A stretch of DNA of 64,000 bases. It comes from Perkinsus marinus ATCC 50983. Taxonomy: Eukaryota > Perkinsozoa > Perkinsida > Perkinsidae. The notes below the pieces were generated by a model. That model was not told where the DNA came from, did no database searches, and was given only the letters and a program-made list of their open reading frames with translations. This document shows, piece by piece, positions 54,449-64,000 of the stretch. Where the stretch lies: positions 737,341-801,340 of the forward strand of contig NW_003206658.1 of the NCBI RefSeq assembly GCF_000006405.1. Reading direction: 5' to 3'. How positions within the stretch are numbered: the stretch's first letter is position 1; the number at the start of each line of letters is the position of its first letter. Made by a program: the position numbers and the translations under genes.

Positions 54449-55898
54449 AACGAAGATAAAAAATGATCGTCGGACTTGCTGTCACGAGCAAAGTGCAGGT
54501 TTCAAGGAGCCTGGTCGAAATCCAAAGAATAGAACAGAGTCCAACGAGCTGCCACCCGGTGACGGGCCGTCACTAACGGTCTCCGGAGACAGCTCAGGAC
54601 GAGCGAAAATGCATCCTTGTCTTCTACCCTCAACGCGTTTCGAGTCGAAGCCTTCGATGACCAGCGTGTAGATATGCATTTTCACGACAGTTCATCCCAG
54701 TTACCTCACGGTTCTTTCCCTCTTTCCTCGAAGTAATGCTAGTGTGATTCGCGAACCGCACGCGTCCACTGGACGCCGTCCAATTTACTCCCATTGTGGA
54801 CGGATCTATTCGAAACCGTGATCGGGTCGTCGATTGATACTCTTGAGTAGACGATAATTGTAACTCTGACACAATCCAAAGTTAGATAGAGTGCCGGGAG
54901 TGTCGAGTTTAATCCTGAAAAGAATTCCCGAAAGACTCTAAATGTAATCGCACGTTTGACGCATGCACACGTGGCAATCGCACGTTTGACGCATGCACAC
55001 GTGGCAATCGCACGTTTGACGCATGCACACGTGGCTCGGGGTCGATGTACAGATAGCGAACAATCGATATAATACAGCTTAAAGACTGGCCAACGGGAAC
55101 GGACAGATGCTTCTACTACACCGTGATACGGTGACCGTGTGAGCCACTCTGGGGAAGAATACTATCAAGTTGGAGAAGATGTTGAGTGTTGAGGTTTTCG
55201 GGAGTTGGGAAGCAGGTGGAGCGAGTGGAGCATAAACTGTTACCTCTGGGCCTCTGCGTGCGTTTGGTCGAGCCGTCATCCGTTCGGAGCTTGCCACGAT
55301 TATGCTGAATGAACACGGATGACATGTAGGGTCTCTTTCACTAACTGCTTACTTACCTTAAGACGGTATGAAACTTCAATACTAAGGTTAGATCGTTTCA
55401 CTAAGACATGAGAAGGGTTAAGATTACTTAAGTTTCTCAGACTCACCCTTAAGGTAAGAAAGCTTAAGATCTAATGTTGGCTTTTTAAGATCGGTGAGTA
55501 AGGGAGTTAGTGGAACTAACTTGGTTCGTTTCACTAATCCACGTTCTTAATGACGTACTCAAGATACCGGTAAACCTCGAGCTGCGGCCCTCGACTGTCT
55601 TGTCCCGGCCTCAACTCGTGGAGTTGACTCAAAACTCACGTTAAATTGACGTAAATACGCTCCGCCCAAATCAGTAAGCGCGTGCCTCAATCCCCGTGAG
55701 TACGGTTCCCGGAGAATGAAGTTCCACATCTATTTTCCTCGACTTGTGCTCTTTCCAAGTTTGCTCTTGGTTCAAATTTCTCAGGGGAACAATTGATGCT
55801 CAGAACAATTCTGACGCAGACACAGATGGACGAGCTTTTTATAAAGCTCAACGCTCGTCCGTGTCGAGCGTCAAACAGTTTAACTCATATTTTTGAGT
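54449..55898. other. intergenic, no gene supported
   Basis: A minus-strand stretch at 54482-54685 (MHIYTLVIEGFDSKRVEG) looks mildly coding but is unsupported. The region holds a 3 x 30 bp tandem repeat, an inverted pair CTTACCTTAAG / CTTAAGGTAAG around 55357-55459, and three TTTCACTAA motifs. Confidence 0.4.
54945..55034 (+). repeat. three tandem copies of a 30-bp repeat
   Basis: Unit CAATCGCACGTTTGACGCAT GCACACGTGG, exact except for the first base of the first copy. Each unit contains two ACGTG/CACGT-type boxes; it may be upstream of the divergent LicD gene. Confidence 0.9.
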
Positions 55899-55970
55899 GT
55901 CGCTAAGATCTAGTGGTTAGGACGTCACGTTGGGGCCGTGACAACCCCGGTTCATATCTGGGTAGTGACT
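55899..55970 (+). tRNA. tRNA-His-like gene with anticodon GGG
   Basis: 72 nt: acceptor GTCGCTA/TAGTGAC (one G-T pair), D-arm around TCTAGTGGTTAGGA, anticodon arm TCACG-TTGGGGC-CGTGA, T-arm CCCGG-TTCATAT-CTGGG. The anticodon-arm context CGTTGxGGCCG is that of tRNA-His, whose anticodon would be GTG; here the middle base is G, giving GGG (Pro). T-loop position 58 is T instead of A, so function is doubtful. No T-run follows at once. Confidence 0.6.
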
Positions 55971-56844
55971 ATTCATTTGCAAGTCTTTTCGGCGAGCTAC
56001 ACGAACCTTTGATATTATTTCGTACCTATCATGACGAGTTGTTGAAACCGGTTAAGTCTTTTCCTCTTGGCGCCAATGTCACTGAGCGAGGGATAAGCAT
56101 CGAATGAATAGCATGTGGTAGGTATTACGACGCAAATTCTTGAGAACTCGCTTAGTTCTCACTTAAGATTTTACTTATTCTCTTTCTTGAGGTTAGTTCC
56201 CTCACACTTGAGGCTGAGGGACGAGTGAAACGTACTCAGTGCAGGTTTGGCCCACAGTGGATCCTCGAATGCGTCGCTGGCAGCGGTGAGGCCTAACCTG
56301 GCAAAGCTTCTCCTTGCATCCAAGATAGACGGAAGTGAGTCTTGCAATGAAGCGCAATCAGTCAGTAAGTGCTAAAGGGCGGCAGTTAACAACGTGAAGG
56401 GGAAGACTGGTCGTGCCATTTTGGCTCGCCTGACCCCATGGCATATATTAGCCAGGCAACTATATTCGCCATCCTCTACTGTGGGCGAAAGGCGTCGGGT
56501 ATCAAATTAATGACTAACCTCTTTGAATGAGGTTGGTTAACCTCTGCTTCGTTTCGTCATATAAGGGTCTACAGGGTCGGGCTTATTGAGCGGGTGCTGC
56601 TTATGGCTTCTCCGTTTTGCTTGTCTCGCTGCCGGCATTGCGTCGCTCCCAATGTCCACAGTGAATACCTTCTACGTAGGGTCATCAACGTCAGCTCTAA
56701 CTCCGAAAAATAACGACTGTCGGCGATTCTAATTGGGTAGCCCAATTTGGGTTGGTGCATGAATCCAATGATGCAGTGCAAGGGGTTAATAATGTATGAG
56801 GGGTCTTCACTTCGTCAACAGGTGCCTCGGAGATATGCTGATAT
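55971..56844. other. intergenic up to the assembly gap
   Basis: No gene seen. The sequence around 56220-56560 has no recognised feature. Confidence 0.4.
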
Positions 56845-56944
56845 NNNNNNNNNNNNNNNNNNNNNNNNNNNNNNNNNNNNNNNNNNNNNNNNNNNNNNNN
56901 NNNNNNNNNNNNNNNNNNNNNNNNNNNNNNNNNNNNNNNNNNNN
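56845..56944. other. assembly gap (100 Ns)
   Basis: A run of exactly 100 N, the conventional size for a gap of unknown length. Confidence 0.99.
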
Positions 56945-56959
56945 CGCATACATGCATAC

Positions 56960-57110
56960 GCATTCTTAAGCTGCGGGGGTAGGGTAGAAGGACCAGTATC
57001 TCTCTAAGAAAGACTTTCTTGGGCTGATCTTTAGGATGTTCAGCAGTAGTGTGCTGATAGCGACATCGCTCGCCGAGGACACATCGCCCAGCTTGATAAT
57101 TTTGACATAA
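56960..57110 (-). mobile_element. CCCH gag fragment (fossil) at the gap edge
   Basis: A CCCH zinc finger similar to those of the retroelement gag regions at 32.4 kb and 39.65 kb. Only a short piece survives before the gap. An old fragment. Confidence 0.45.
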
Positions 57111-57117
57111 GATGCTT

Positions 57118-57240
57118 GCCTGGGACTGGGATGAGATTTTCTTCCGCATAAACTGATGAAATGATGAGCTCGCCTCGATAGCGAGGATACCGATGGAAAC
57201 GAAGGCCAGCGGCAGCAGATAAAATAAAGGGGACATACGA
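57118..57240 (-). pseudogene. truncated copy of the LicD-like gene 5' end
   Basis: GAGATTTTCTTCCGCATAAA C and the bases up to GGAAACGAAGGCCAGCGGCA match the signal-peptide region of the LicD-like gene at 54360-54448 with many small differences. It encodes a similar leader (LLPLAFVSIGI) and then runs into gag-like sequence, so the rest of the gene is missing. Confidence 0.7.
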
Positions 57241-57538
57241 AGATGTGATAAATACTTACACATTATCTCTCCACATCGCAGTCTAGTGTAGGCAATAGCT
57301 TCCCTAGACCAGTGGGTAGAGTGTATTGCACGGAACATAGGGAGGAGTCCCGATCGCCAAGTGAGGGTGCGGACGGAGGTGTCACCAGATTAACTCTCGA
57401 GTTACAGTAGAGCTGTTGAGATGATTGTGGAGATGTGTATATGGTCGAAGTGGTAGACATGACCCCTATCAAGTATGGTCACAATGGATGGCAAATCAGC
57501 ATGATGATGGCGGATGGAAAACTCCCGATGTGAAAAAC
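57241..57538. other. spacer, no gene supported
   Basis: A minus-strand open stretch (57263-57472) has no support. Confidence 0.4.
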
Positions 57539-57609
57539 TGCGCCCGCCGGGAGTCGAACCCGGGACACAAGCATGGGAAGCTTGTATGATACCGTTACAC
57601 TACGAGCGC
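57539..57609 (-). tRNA. solitary tRNA-Gly(CCC)
   Basis: Same as the array copies except one base in the 3' acceptor strand (CGGGCGC), leaving a T-G pair. The anticodon arm is identical. Unlike the array copies it is followed by TTTTT two bases after the discriminator, a normal Pol III terminator. Confidence 0.95.
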
Positions 57610-58562
57610 CGATGAAAATCTGATCAACTTCGACTCCACCTCGCAGAAATCAGTGGCCGACATAGTTAACTTAACTACAACTCGATTTCCGACGTCATCC
57701 GAAGCGGCACTCAGGGGTCGTTCAATAAACCGATTTCGAAACTCAGAATCGATTCAAAGGACGCTTTTTACACGTATAATACGATGCTAGAATCGCTTCT
57801 GAATTCCAGAATTGTTTCAATGAACATGGGGTCAACATCCGCATGCGTCAGCGACACTAACGAGGTAACTGTCCCTCGCCATAAACCCGTGGGTCAAATC
57901 TGGCTCCAGTGTGACTCTGTCGAATAACTACTGCTAGAGTTGACCCTAGCCTCTTTGCGAGCTTTCTCATCTCTCCAACGAGTAAACATGTAACAGGTTA
58001 CCTGCGACCTGCACACTCGAGCTCACGACACATACATATGAAGAGTTTGTATTTGGTTTCATTGATGATTATCGCTGGAGCTTCCGCGATAATGATGATA
58101 TTGATGATGATTATCGCGATCGCTGGTTCGAAAAAAGATCCGGAAAATCACTGGTAGCTTCTCATACGATGGGTGGAGATTGTTCGAGTTTCATCGTCCA
58201 AGATATCTACACTATCAGCGTCTGTCTCAGAGCACTCGGGCAGTTGAGTCGCGGGAGCGAAATTCACGAGTTCGGTGTCGAAAAATAGTGCATCTTGCAG
58301 GCTCTAACTTGAAGCTTATTTGCATGCACAATACCATCATCAATTTTTCATTAGACACCGGCAAATGTGGGTGCGACGCCCCCCAGCTACGACACTTGAA
58401 TGCACGCGATTGGATGACATGAGCGCGAATAGACACCGAGGTGGTCGTCTACAATATACTACTATACCACCTGGCTCAATGGTGCTTACTGGCGAATACC
58501 CAGTGTTGGTAAATTCAAATACGCAAGACCAATACCCAGGTGAAGGAATGAACCGTATTTGT
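57610..58562. other. intergenic, no gene supported
   Basis: ORFs here lack start or splice support. Nothing recognised except a short GATGATTATCGC repeat at about 58060-58115. Confidence 0.4.
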
Positions 58563-60047
58563 CTATTGACAATTATGTTCAAAAATGGCAAGTCTTCTCC
58601 ATGCTGGCCAAGCCGGATCCCTAAGCCTGGGGAGAATGTTGAGCATCTTAAGAGCTAGACTGCCGGGGCCCTCCGCAGTCACCGATGCCTCTTGAGCAGC
58701 TAAGGACCATCCCGCGCAAGCCGCTACGGCAGCATCGAGTGGGTTCTTGGCAACAGCGCAGAAGGAGGTCATGAGGGCACTGAGAGTACAGCCAGTAGCC
58801 GTAACAGTGGGGAGCATTGGAACATCATGGCAGATCTCAATAACTCTTTTGCCATCCGTGACGAAGTCCGTCGCACCAGAGATGCACACGACCGTGCCAA
58901 ACTTCCTGGCAATATGTTTAGCGGCTTCCAACGCTGCATCGCTGCCTATCGTCGAATCAACACCCTTCACTGCACCAGTCTCCCCAGCCAGAGCCAGGAT
59001 CTCCCCACCATTCCCTCTCAGCACAGTGGGCTTGTAAGCAAGCAGTTCGGTAGCGACACCCGTCCTGAATGCTGTTGCTCCAGCAGCGACTGGGTCCAAT
59101 ACCCACGGCTTGCCGATCTCCATGGCCTTCTTCGCACAAAGCCTCATCGACTCTACCCAGTTGCTTGACAGAGTGCCGATATTAACGTTAAGGGCAGCGG
59201 CCATTTCCAAGAACTGGGGAGCTTCCTCCTCAGCATGAACCATGGCTGGGGAGGCACCCGCAGCCAAGAGGGAATTCGCCGTGAAGTTCATCGAGACGTA
59301 GTTGGTGATACATTGAGTGAGAGGGTTAACCTTGCCCAACTGTCCCCACAGGCTTGTCACCATATCATTGTTGTAGCGCTTATGGGTGCTCAGCTTCGAC
59401 CTTATCTCCATGCCAGAACAATATGATTTGAGAAACTTCCTAGCGCGTGACTCGGGCGATTCCCAAGAGTCGAAGATTTGGCTCACAGCGCATACACCAT
59501 CGGCGCCTCTCTGTACACAGTCTATTGCTGTGACAGGGCTAATGCCTCCGATCGCCACTATAGGCAGAGTCTTCCCAGTCGTCTTCAATGCTTCCTTGAG
59601 GACGTCTATCTGATCTAATCCCTTAGGAACTGCCCCAGGCTTGGTAACCGTTGGATAGACAGCACCAGTGGCAATGTAATCAGCACCATCCTCAATGGCA
59701 GCGATAGCATCTACTCGACGGCCATAGGTTGATACTCCGAGGATCTTATTAGGACCAATGATGGAACGGGCATCCTTCACAGTCATGTCCGTGTCACCAA
59801 CATGAACACCATCAGCACCACTAGCCATACAGACATCAACTCGATCGTCAATGATGAGCGGGACATGCCGGGGCATAAGCCTCTTAGTCTCCTTCGCCAT
59901 CCTCACGTAATCACCAGTACTCACGTCTTTCAACCGCAACTGGACACATGTAGCGCCACCAGCGACAGCAGAGGCCACCATTCGAGGAAGTTCCAGGCTA
60001 AATTTGCCATTGGTACATGCGTACACCTTATACAACTCCGATGACAT
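58563..60047 (-). CDS. bifunctional thiamin-phosphate synthase / hydroxyethylthiazole kinase (ThiE-ThiM fusion, single exon, 494 aa)
   Basis: The two domains phosphorylate hydroxyethylthiazole and couple it with HMP-PP to thiamin phosphate, as in fungal Thi6. N-terminal ThiE barrel, about residues 1-210: GGATCVQLRLKD, PLIIDDRVDVCMASGADGVH, GPNKILGVSTYGR, YIATGAVYPTVTKPGA, VAIGGISPV. C-terminal ThiM ribokinase-like domain, about 235-480: PLTQCITNYVSMNFTANSLL, ASPAMVHAEEEA, WVLDPVAAGAT, LRGNGGEILAL, CISGATDFVTDG and TVTATGCTLSALM with the catalytic Cys of the anion hole. No introns. It sits 112 bp downstream of TenA-ThiD on the same strand, counting from that gene's stop at 60146 region. Cytosolic location is assumed; no presequence is evident. 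Confidence 0.95.
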   Translation of the reverse strand: MSSELYKVYACTNGKFSLELPRMVASAVAGGATCVQLRLKDVSTGDYVRMAKETKRLMPRHVPLIIDDRVDVCMASGADGVHVGDTDMTVKDARSIIGPNKILGVSTYGRRVDAIAAIEDGADYIATGAVYPTVTKPGAVPKGLDQIDVLKEALKTTGKTLPIVAIGGISPVTAIDCVQRGADGVCAVSQIFDSWESPESRARKFLKSYCSGMEIRSKLSTHKRYNNDMVTSLWGQLGKVNPLTQCITNYVSMNFTANSLLAAGASPAMVHAEEEAPQFLEMAAALNVNIGTLSSNWVESMRLCAKKAMEIGKPWVLDPVAAGATAFRTGVATELLAYKPTVLRGNGGEILALAGETGAVKGVDSTIGSDAALEAAKHIARKFGTVVCISGATDFVTDGKRVIEICHDVPMLPTVTATGCTLSALMTSFCAVAKNPLDAAVAACAGWSLAAQEASVTAEGPGSLALKMLNILPRLRDPAWPAWRRLAIFEHNCQ

Positions 60048-60145
60048 ACCAAAAAAGGCACAACTCTTGTCAGATTCCCCATAGTGAACCCATCAACACT
60101 CAACACTAATGATAGCAGATAAATCAAGGGTCAATCAAGGACCTC

Positions 60146-61660
60146 CTAGACATAGTTAGCCCAAACACTGTTAGCAGAGTGGACCAGGGGTCTATTAGTT
60201 CCCTGCCCTAGTGGAACCCCACATGAGCGAACTATAACCTCATGGAGATATCCAATAGCCCTCTCAACAGCCACAGGAACGGGATACCCACGCGCCATGA
60301 AGGCCGATATAGCACTAGCAAGAGTGCATCCAGTACCATGTGTGTTGATAGTGGCGATCCTCCTGTTGGTGAACTCATAGAACTCATCTTTCTCACGATC
60401 ATAGAGTACATCCCTGCAGGCCTTGGGATCAGTCTCATCGTGGCCACCCTTGAGCAGAACATATTTCGACCCATACTGTGCCAAGGCCTGTGCAGCTGCT
60501 CTGGCCTCGTATACTCCACTGATCTCCTTCCTACCCAGGATACGCTCAGCCTCGACAACATTCGGGGTGATTATTGTGGCGCGCGGGAAAATCCGTTCCT
60601 TATACATGGCCAATACATCCTCAGCATTCTTCTGAGCGACGAGATCGTCTCCACTAGTAGCCACTAGAACGGGATCTACAACCATCGGCAGCTCTGCTAG
60701 CTTCTCACCAACTATCTCAAGCTGTCTAGCAGTCGGCACCAAACCTAACTTCACAACAGACACCTCGAAATCGCTGGTAACAGAGTTCATTTGGGCAGCG
60801 AAGATATCCTCATTTACGACTTGTATTTGCTGGACGCCTTTTGTATTCTGAGCCGTTATTGATGTCAACGCAGAGGTAGAGTACACTCCCAGTGCCTCCA
60901 AGGTCTTCAAATCGGCCTGATGGCCAGCACCACCACCCGAGTCGCTGCCACTGACTATCAATACCGTAGGGATCTTCATCGTCCCTTCACTGGGTCGACC
61001 CAAACAACCACCAAATGAATCGAAGAAGTCGTACTCGAGCTCCATAGCTCGCCTATAAGCTTGAGCGACCTCGCCAAACTCCCCCGGTCGGATCTGTTTG
61101 TCAAGTAGTGACTCCAATATCTTCGCTGAGGTGTTGATAGGCTCATCAGAGTAACTGAGGAGCCATCTACGAAAAGGATGGTCCTCAGATATTTCCTTGC
61201 CCATAGTGAGCTCCTTGCCAATCCAAGCATACAGCCTAGCACAGGGTATCACTGCAGCTATCACAACTGAGGGTCCGAGATCAGCAGCCTGACCAATGGC
61301 CAGAAGGAAATCAACATACTTGCGACAGGCAGCCTCCGGACCAGTGGCGTCAGGATTATCGATGTAGTGCTGATGACAAGCCTTCAATTCATCACCAACA
61401 CCGTCAAGCAACGCCAACAAGTCCCCTCCAGTAGCCGTAACATCGCTCTTAGCAATACAGTAGGATAGGGTACGAATGTAGCCATTCAAGTAGAGTGTAT
61501 CTTGGGCCATATAAGTCTGGAAGGCTGCAGAGTCAAGAGTACCGTCACCTAGGCCTTGGACAAAGGGGTGATGGAGGCTCATACGAGCAAGGTCCTGGTT
61601 CTCCTTCCAGAGACGTTCACTAACCCCACCAGGAACAGGCTCTTGGTAGAAATCACGCAT
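60146..61660 (-). CDS. TenA-ThiD fusion, thiamin salvage enzyme (single exon, 504 aa)
   Basis: TenA (thiaminase II) releases HMP from degraded thiamin; ThiD phosphorylates HMP and HMP-P. TenA domain, about residues 1-225: LWKENQDLARMSLHHPFVQG, FQTYMAQDTLYLNGY, the active-site CxxYxxxG in IPCARLYAWIGKEL, and ELEYDFFDSF. ThiD domain, about 228-490: VSGSDSGGGAGHQADLKTLE, LTSITAQNTKGVQ, MVVDPVLVATSGDDL, ITPNVVEAERILG, VLLKGGH and INTHGTGCTLASAISAFMA with the catalytic Cys. The start is MRDFYQEP; no ATG precedes it in frame. The order TenA then ThiD is the reverse of fungal Thi20 (ThiD then TenA). No introns. With the neighbouring ThiE-ThiM it covers salvage of both thiamin halves. Confidence 0.95.
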   Translation of the reverse strand: MRDFYQEPVPGGVSERLWKENQDLARMSLHHPFVQGLGDGTLDSAAFQTYMAQDTLYLNGYIRTLSYCIAKSDVTATGGDLLALLDGVGDELKACHQHYIDNPDATGPEAACRKYVDFLLAIGQAADLGPSVVIAAVIPCARLYAWIGKELTMGKEISEDHPFRRWLLSYSDEPINTSAKILESLLDKQIRPGEFGEVAQAYRRAMELEYDFFDSFGGCLGRPSEGTMKIPTVLIVSGSDSGGGAGHQADLKTLEALGVYSTSALTSITAQNTKGVQQIQVVNEDIFAAQMNSVTSDFEVSVVKLGLVPTARQLEIVGEKLAELPMVVDPVLVATSGDDLVAQKNAEDVLAMYKERIFPRATIITPNVVEAERILGRKEISGVYEARAAAQALAQYGSKYVLLKGGHDETDPKACRDVLYDREKDEFYEFTNRRIATINTHGTGCTLASAISAFMARGYPVPVAVERAIGYLHEVIVRSCGVPLGQGTNRPLVHSANSVWANYV

Positions 61661-61837
61661 TAGGTTAATAATAAACAACTACAATCTCGGATCGATACAC
61701 GGCAGCACCTCCCTAATGTCAACACACCAACACTGATGGCTTCTCCAACAAAAACGACGAAAACAACAAACACTCACAATTGGTAACTTTTCATAACAAA
61801 AACTGATGATTTGATTTCTTCTCATGACCGCACGCCA

Positions 61838-63506
61838 TTAAACAACCTTGGCCTCGTTCTTCAGCTTGTCGACAAGTTCATCGACATTGTTGAGTATCAC
61901 ACCAGCCTTGCGTGCCGGTGGCTCTTCCACTGACGTGACCTGCACTATCAACGTCGAAGTGAACATGAGCGAACTAAAACTCTACTATGGAACCCTTCAC
62001 ACTGCAAGTGGGAAAGCATTGTTACCTGTAGGGTGGACAGGAGATCCACACCCAAGGTCTCCACAGGTATCACTTCGATGGGCTTCTTCTTGGCCTTCAT
62101 CAAATTCGGCAAAGTAGCGTATCTATTCGAAATGTTGACGACTACGAGCACTAAGATACCTCTAGGCCAGAAATTCCATACATCCACTGAGCAAAGATTC
62201 CCAGGAGTCCAGGAGACAGCGCACACAAAACCACCGGGTGCACTCTACATCGTGTTATGTCCCGACAGAGGGCCAACCACAACATCCCTATCACGTTGAG
62301 TATGCCTCACTCAACAACACCCATCGGATATTGAAGGGATAGGGACAAGGGCTCCAGAAACCCATTCAGATTTGAGAGATAACGTCCCTAGAGTTTGGTA
62401 AAAATGAGGAAAAGGTTCCTAATGTGATATTTACACGGCAAACTGATTGAAGAATGTGTTCCTGGACATGTGGAAGATTCAAAACGAGTTCTCCCCAGTA
62501 ACATTATAGGTTTCCGGATGATTCCCTGAAGGGTTCACCTTGGAGTGTTGAGTCTGAGGTCAGCCGACATGACCGCAGGCAGAGGTAAATGCACCTGATG
62601 GGATAACTCGTGGATGGAGTACTTGAAGTCAGCAGCAGCAGCTTACCGTTTGAATTCCAGTATCAACCTCCCGATCAACTGTCAATTCTGTGTTGTCATC
62701 AGATACGACAATCTAACGACATGAGTATGATAATTATCTCATACCACACCTTCGTCACTTTGCTAGCACATGTAGCTTGTGGCCAACCTAGCATGCCAGC
62801 CAATAGCTGACTAGTCTGTCCCATATCACCATCTATGGCCTGTTTACCCATTAATACCAATAACGGATCCTGATCAGCACGATAATTTCTCAAAGCACCA
62901 TCTCCGCACATAGCAGTATAGTGGATGGAGACGAATGATCATCGCTACTGATGATCATCCATTACCTCCCTCTCAACAATCTTCTTTATCAACTTAGCAA
63001 CCATCAAAGGTGGAAGCTCCTGGTCAGTCCGCAGATGAGTCTGGAGATGGATCTGACACAGAACCCGTTATCATTTTCCCGCACAAGTTCGACCCCCACC
63101 ACCCACCGCCCGGTCACATCCCATGGCCAACACTTGACGAAGCTGCTCAGTAACCCTGACAGTACAAGTACCTCCCAATGAGTCCTCAAGTCCTCCTACT
63201 TGTCGGGACCAGCACAGACAGCGACAACTTCAGATAGGCGACCGGCCTCCTTCATCCGTAGGGCTTCCTGAGGCAGCAATTGAGCATATCTTCCTCCTCA
63301 TCAACACCAAGGTCAAATTCCCTATTACCTCCACAGCGATTTCACAGAAAGGATTAACACTGTGTTTGACATTAGCGATATCAACACCAGCCTTACTAGC
63401 CATAACCTGACCGCACCTCTCCACAATCACTTCCCAACAACATACCCACTCTAACTTTAACTGCATAATCAACAACTCGTTTTATGCACACCAATGCTTT
63501 TGACAT
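61838..63506 (-). CDS. ETFB: electron-transfer flavoprotein beta subunit (multi-exon)
   Basis: ETF passes electrons from matrix acyl-CoA dehydrogenases to ETF-ubiquinone oxidoreductase. Exon 1 63450-63506 reads [19 protein letters not shown], then 63329-63406 ([20 protein letters not shown]) and 63200-63267 ([20 protein letters not shown]), all in phase with introns of about 42-60 bp. Later exons read [16 protein letters not shown] (about 63105-63155), [17 protein letters not shown] (about 62980-63040), [20 protein letters not shown] then [17 protein letters not shown] (about 62760-62870), [20 protein letters not shown] then [10 protein letters not shown] (about 62040-62130), and the last exon [20 protein letters not shown] ending at 61838. 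These are the conserved AMP/FAD-binding stretches of ETF-beta. Middle splice sites (62140-62750) are not fixed. Confidence 0.92.
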
Positions 63507-63636
63507 CAGGAAGGGAGATATAAACGAAAAACACTGAGGAGGTGGTACCCTTGGCAGAAGTCAAAGACCCAGATAAGGTTCATATCGAAACGTTGGTCTG
63601 AACATCACATACTGGTGGGAATACTACTACTAATAA

Positions 63637-64000
63637 TCAGGCATCAATTTTGGCTTTCTTAGTTTCCCCTTCTTCCTCCTCGTCCTCCTTCTCTTCTCCT
63701 GCTTCTGGAGTTACCATATCCTCTTTAGTGACCACTTTGGTTGCTGTTAGGATGAACCCTTGGGCCGAGTTGGTAGCCGACTGCATTATCTAAGCAGTAG
63801 GAGAATATTATATAACATCCCAAGGGATCAACAGTGGCCAACACGAAGAGGAGATGACCATGACCGTGATGATAGTATCCACAAGAAAGATATGTATGAT
63901 TCTATCAACCTATAATGACGAATACTCTCCAGCGGCGCTCACCGGATGAGTCCTATTAGGCAGAACCTGATGTTCCCTGAGTATAGGTTCTGCCAAAGTA
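63637..64000 (-). CDS. 3' end of an unidentified gene cut by the window edge
   Basis: The last exon 63637-63789 reads IMQSATNSAQGFILTATKVV, TKEDMVTPEAGEEKEDEEEE and ends KKAKIDA-stop. It joins in phase 0 across a 153-bp intron to an exon from 63943 to beyond 64000 (TLAEPILREHQVLPNRTHP). The tail is acidic then basic. I do not recognise the family from this much. Confidence 0.5.

Noticed and set aside
56697-57338. A continuous protein across the N gap
   Set aside because: The frame is open only because Ns carry no stops. The two sides are a gag remnant and unrelated sequence.
61680-61840. TPP riboswitch upstream of the thiamin genes
   Set aside because: I looked for the conserved CTGAGA and ACCTGAT-type elements on the minus strand and found neither in order.

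Overview
The window is nuclear DNA of a unicellular eukaryote, most probably Perkinsus or a close alveolate relative. The signs are many short GT-AG introns (about 40-120 bp) in almost every housekeeping gene, tRNA genes with eukaryotic A and B boxes, a tyrosine-recombinase (Ngaro/DIRS type) retroelement, large secreted cysteine-rich proteins with no obvious outside relatives, and flagellate/mitochondrial housekeeping genes. The genus assignment is an inference from overall character, not from a marker gene. One 100-N assembly gap lies at 56845-56944.

Layout. 0.3-3 kb: TIM44, 12 exons (+). 4-6.1 kb: a multi-pass membrane protein and a complete six-exon peptidyl-tRNA hydrolase 2 (-). 6.1-8.5 kb: little coding evidence, several perfect hairpins. 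8.5-9.6 kb: an unknown secreted protein (+). 10.3-11.3 kb: the GTPase Ran (-). 11.6-12.8 kb: a small membrane protein and a twin CX9C protein (+). 13.2-16.4 kb: Cactin (+). 17.2-21.3 kb: a large surface protein with about nine C-x-C repeats (+). 22.6-27.1 kb: an unknown coiled-coil protein and VPS45 (-), then CCDC124/Lso2 (+) head-to-head with VPS45. 28-28.8 kb: an acidic protein (+). 28.9-38.7 kb: a tandem 171-bp array of tRNA-Gly(CCC) genes split by a 6.7-kb tyrosine-recombinase retroelement. 40.3-42.5 kb: a protein resembling a dynein heavy-chain tail (+). 43-46.5 kb: a coiled-coil protein (-). 46.6-48.4 kb: a single-exon BCS1-like AAA ATPase (-). 49.8-52.9 kb: a cysteine-rich secreted repeat protein, possibly decayed (+). 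53.2-54.4 kb: a LicD/fukutin-like membrane protein (-). 55.9-57.6 kb: a tRNA-like gene with anticodon GGG, the gap, a truncated copy of the LicD 5' end beside retroelement debris, and a solitary tRNA-Gly. 58.6-61.7 kb: two adjacent single-exon fusion enzymes, ThiE-ThiM and TenA-ThiD (-). 61.8-63.5 kb: ETF-beta (-), then the 3' end of an unidentified gene at the right edge.

How the genes relate. There are no operons. Three proteins serve mitochondria (TIM44 import motor, ETF-beta, BCS1-like) and the CX9C protein probably does too. Ran, Cactin, PTH2 and CCDC124 serve nuclear transport, splicing and translation; VPS45 serves endosomal fusion. The two thiamin enzymes together cover salvage of both thiamin halves and their joining to thiamin phosphate.

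The most unusual signal is that many introns of these genes are largely made of tRNA-like sequence: a B box, often an A box, and in one case a complete antisense tRNA-Arg(CCG). This suggests that introns or intron fillings in this lineage come from tRNA genes or tRNA-derived SINEs.
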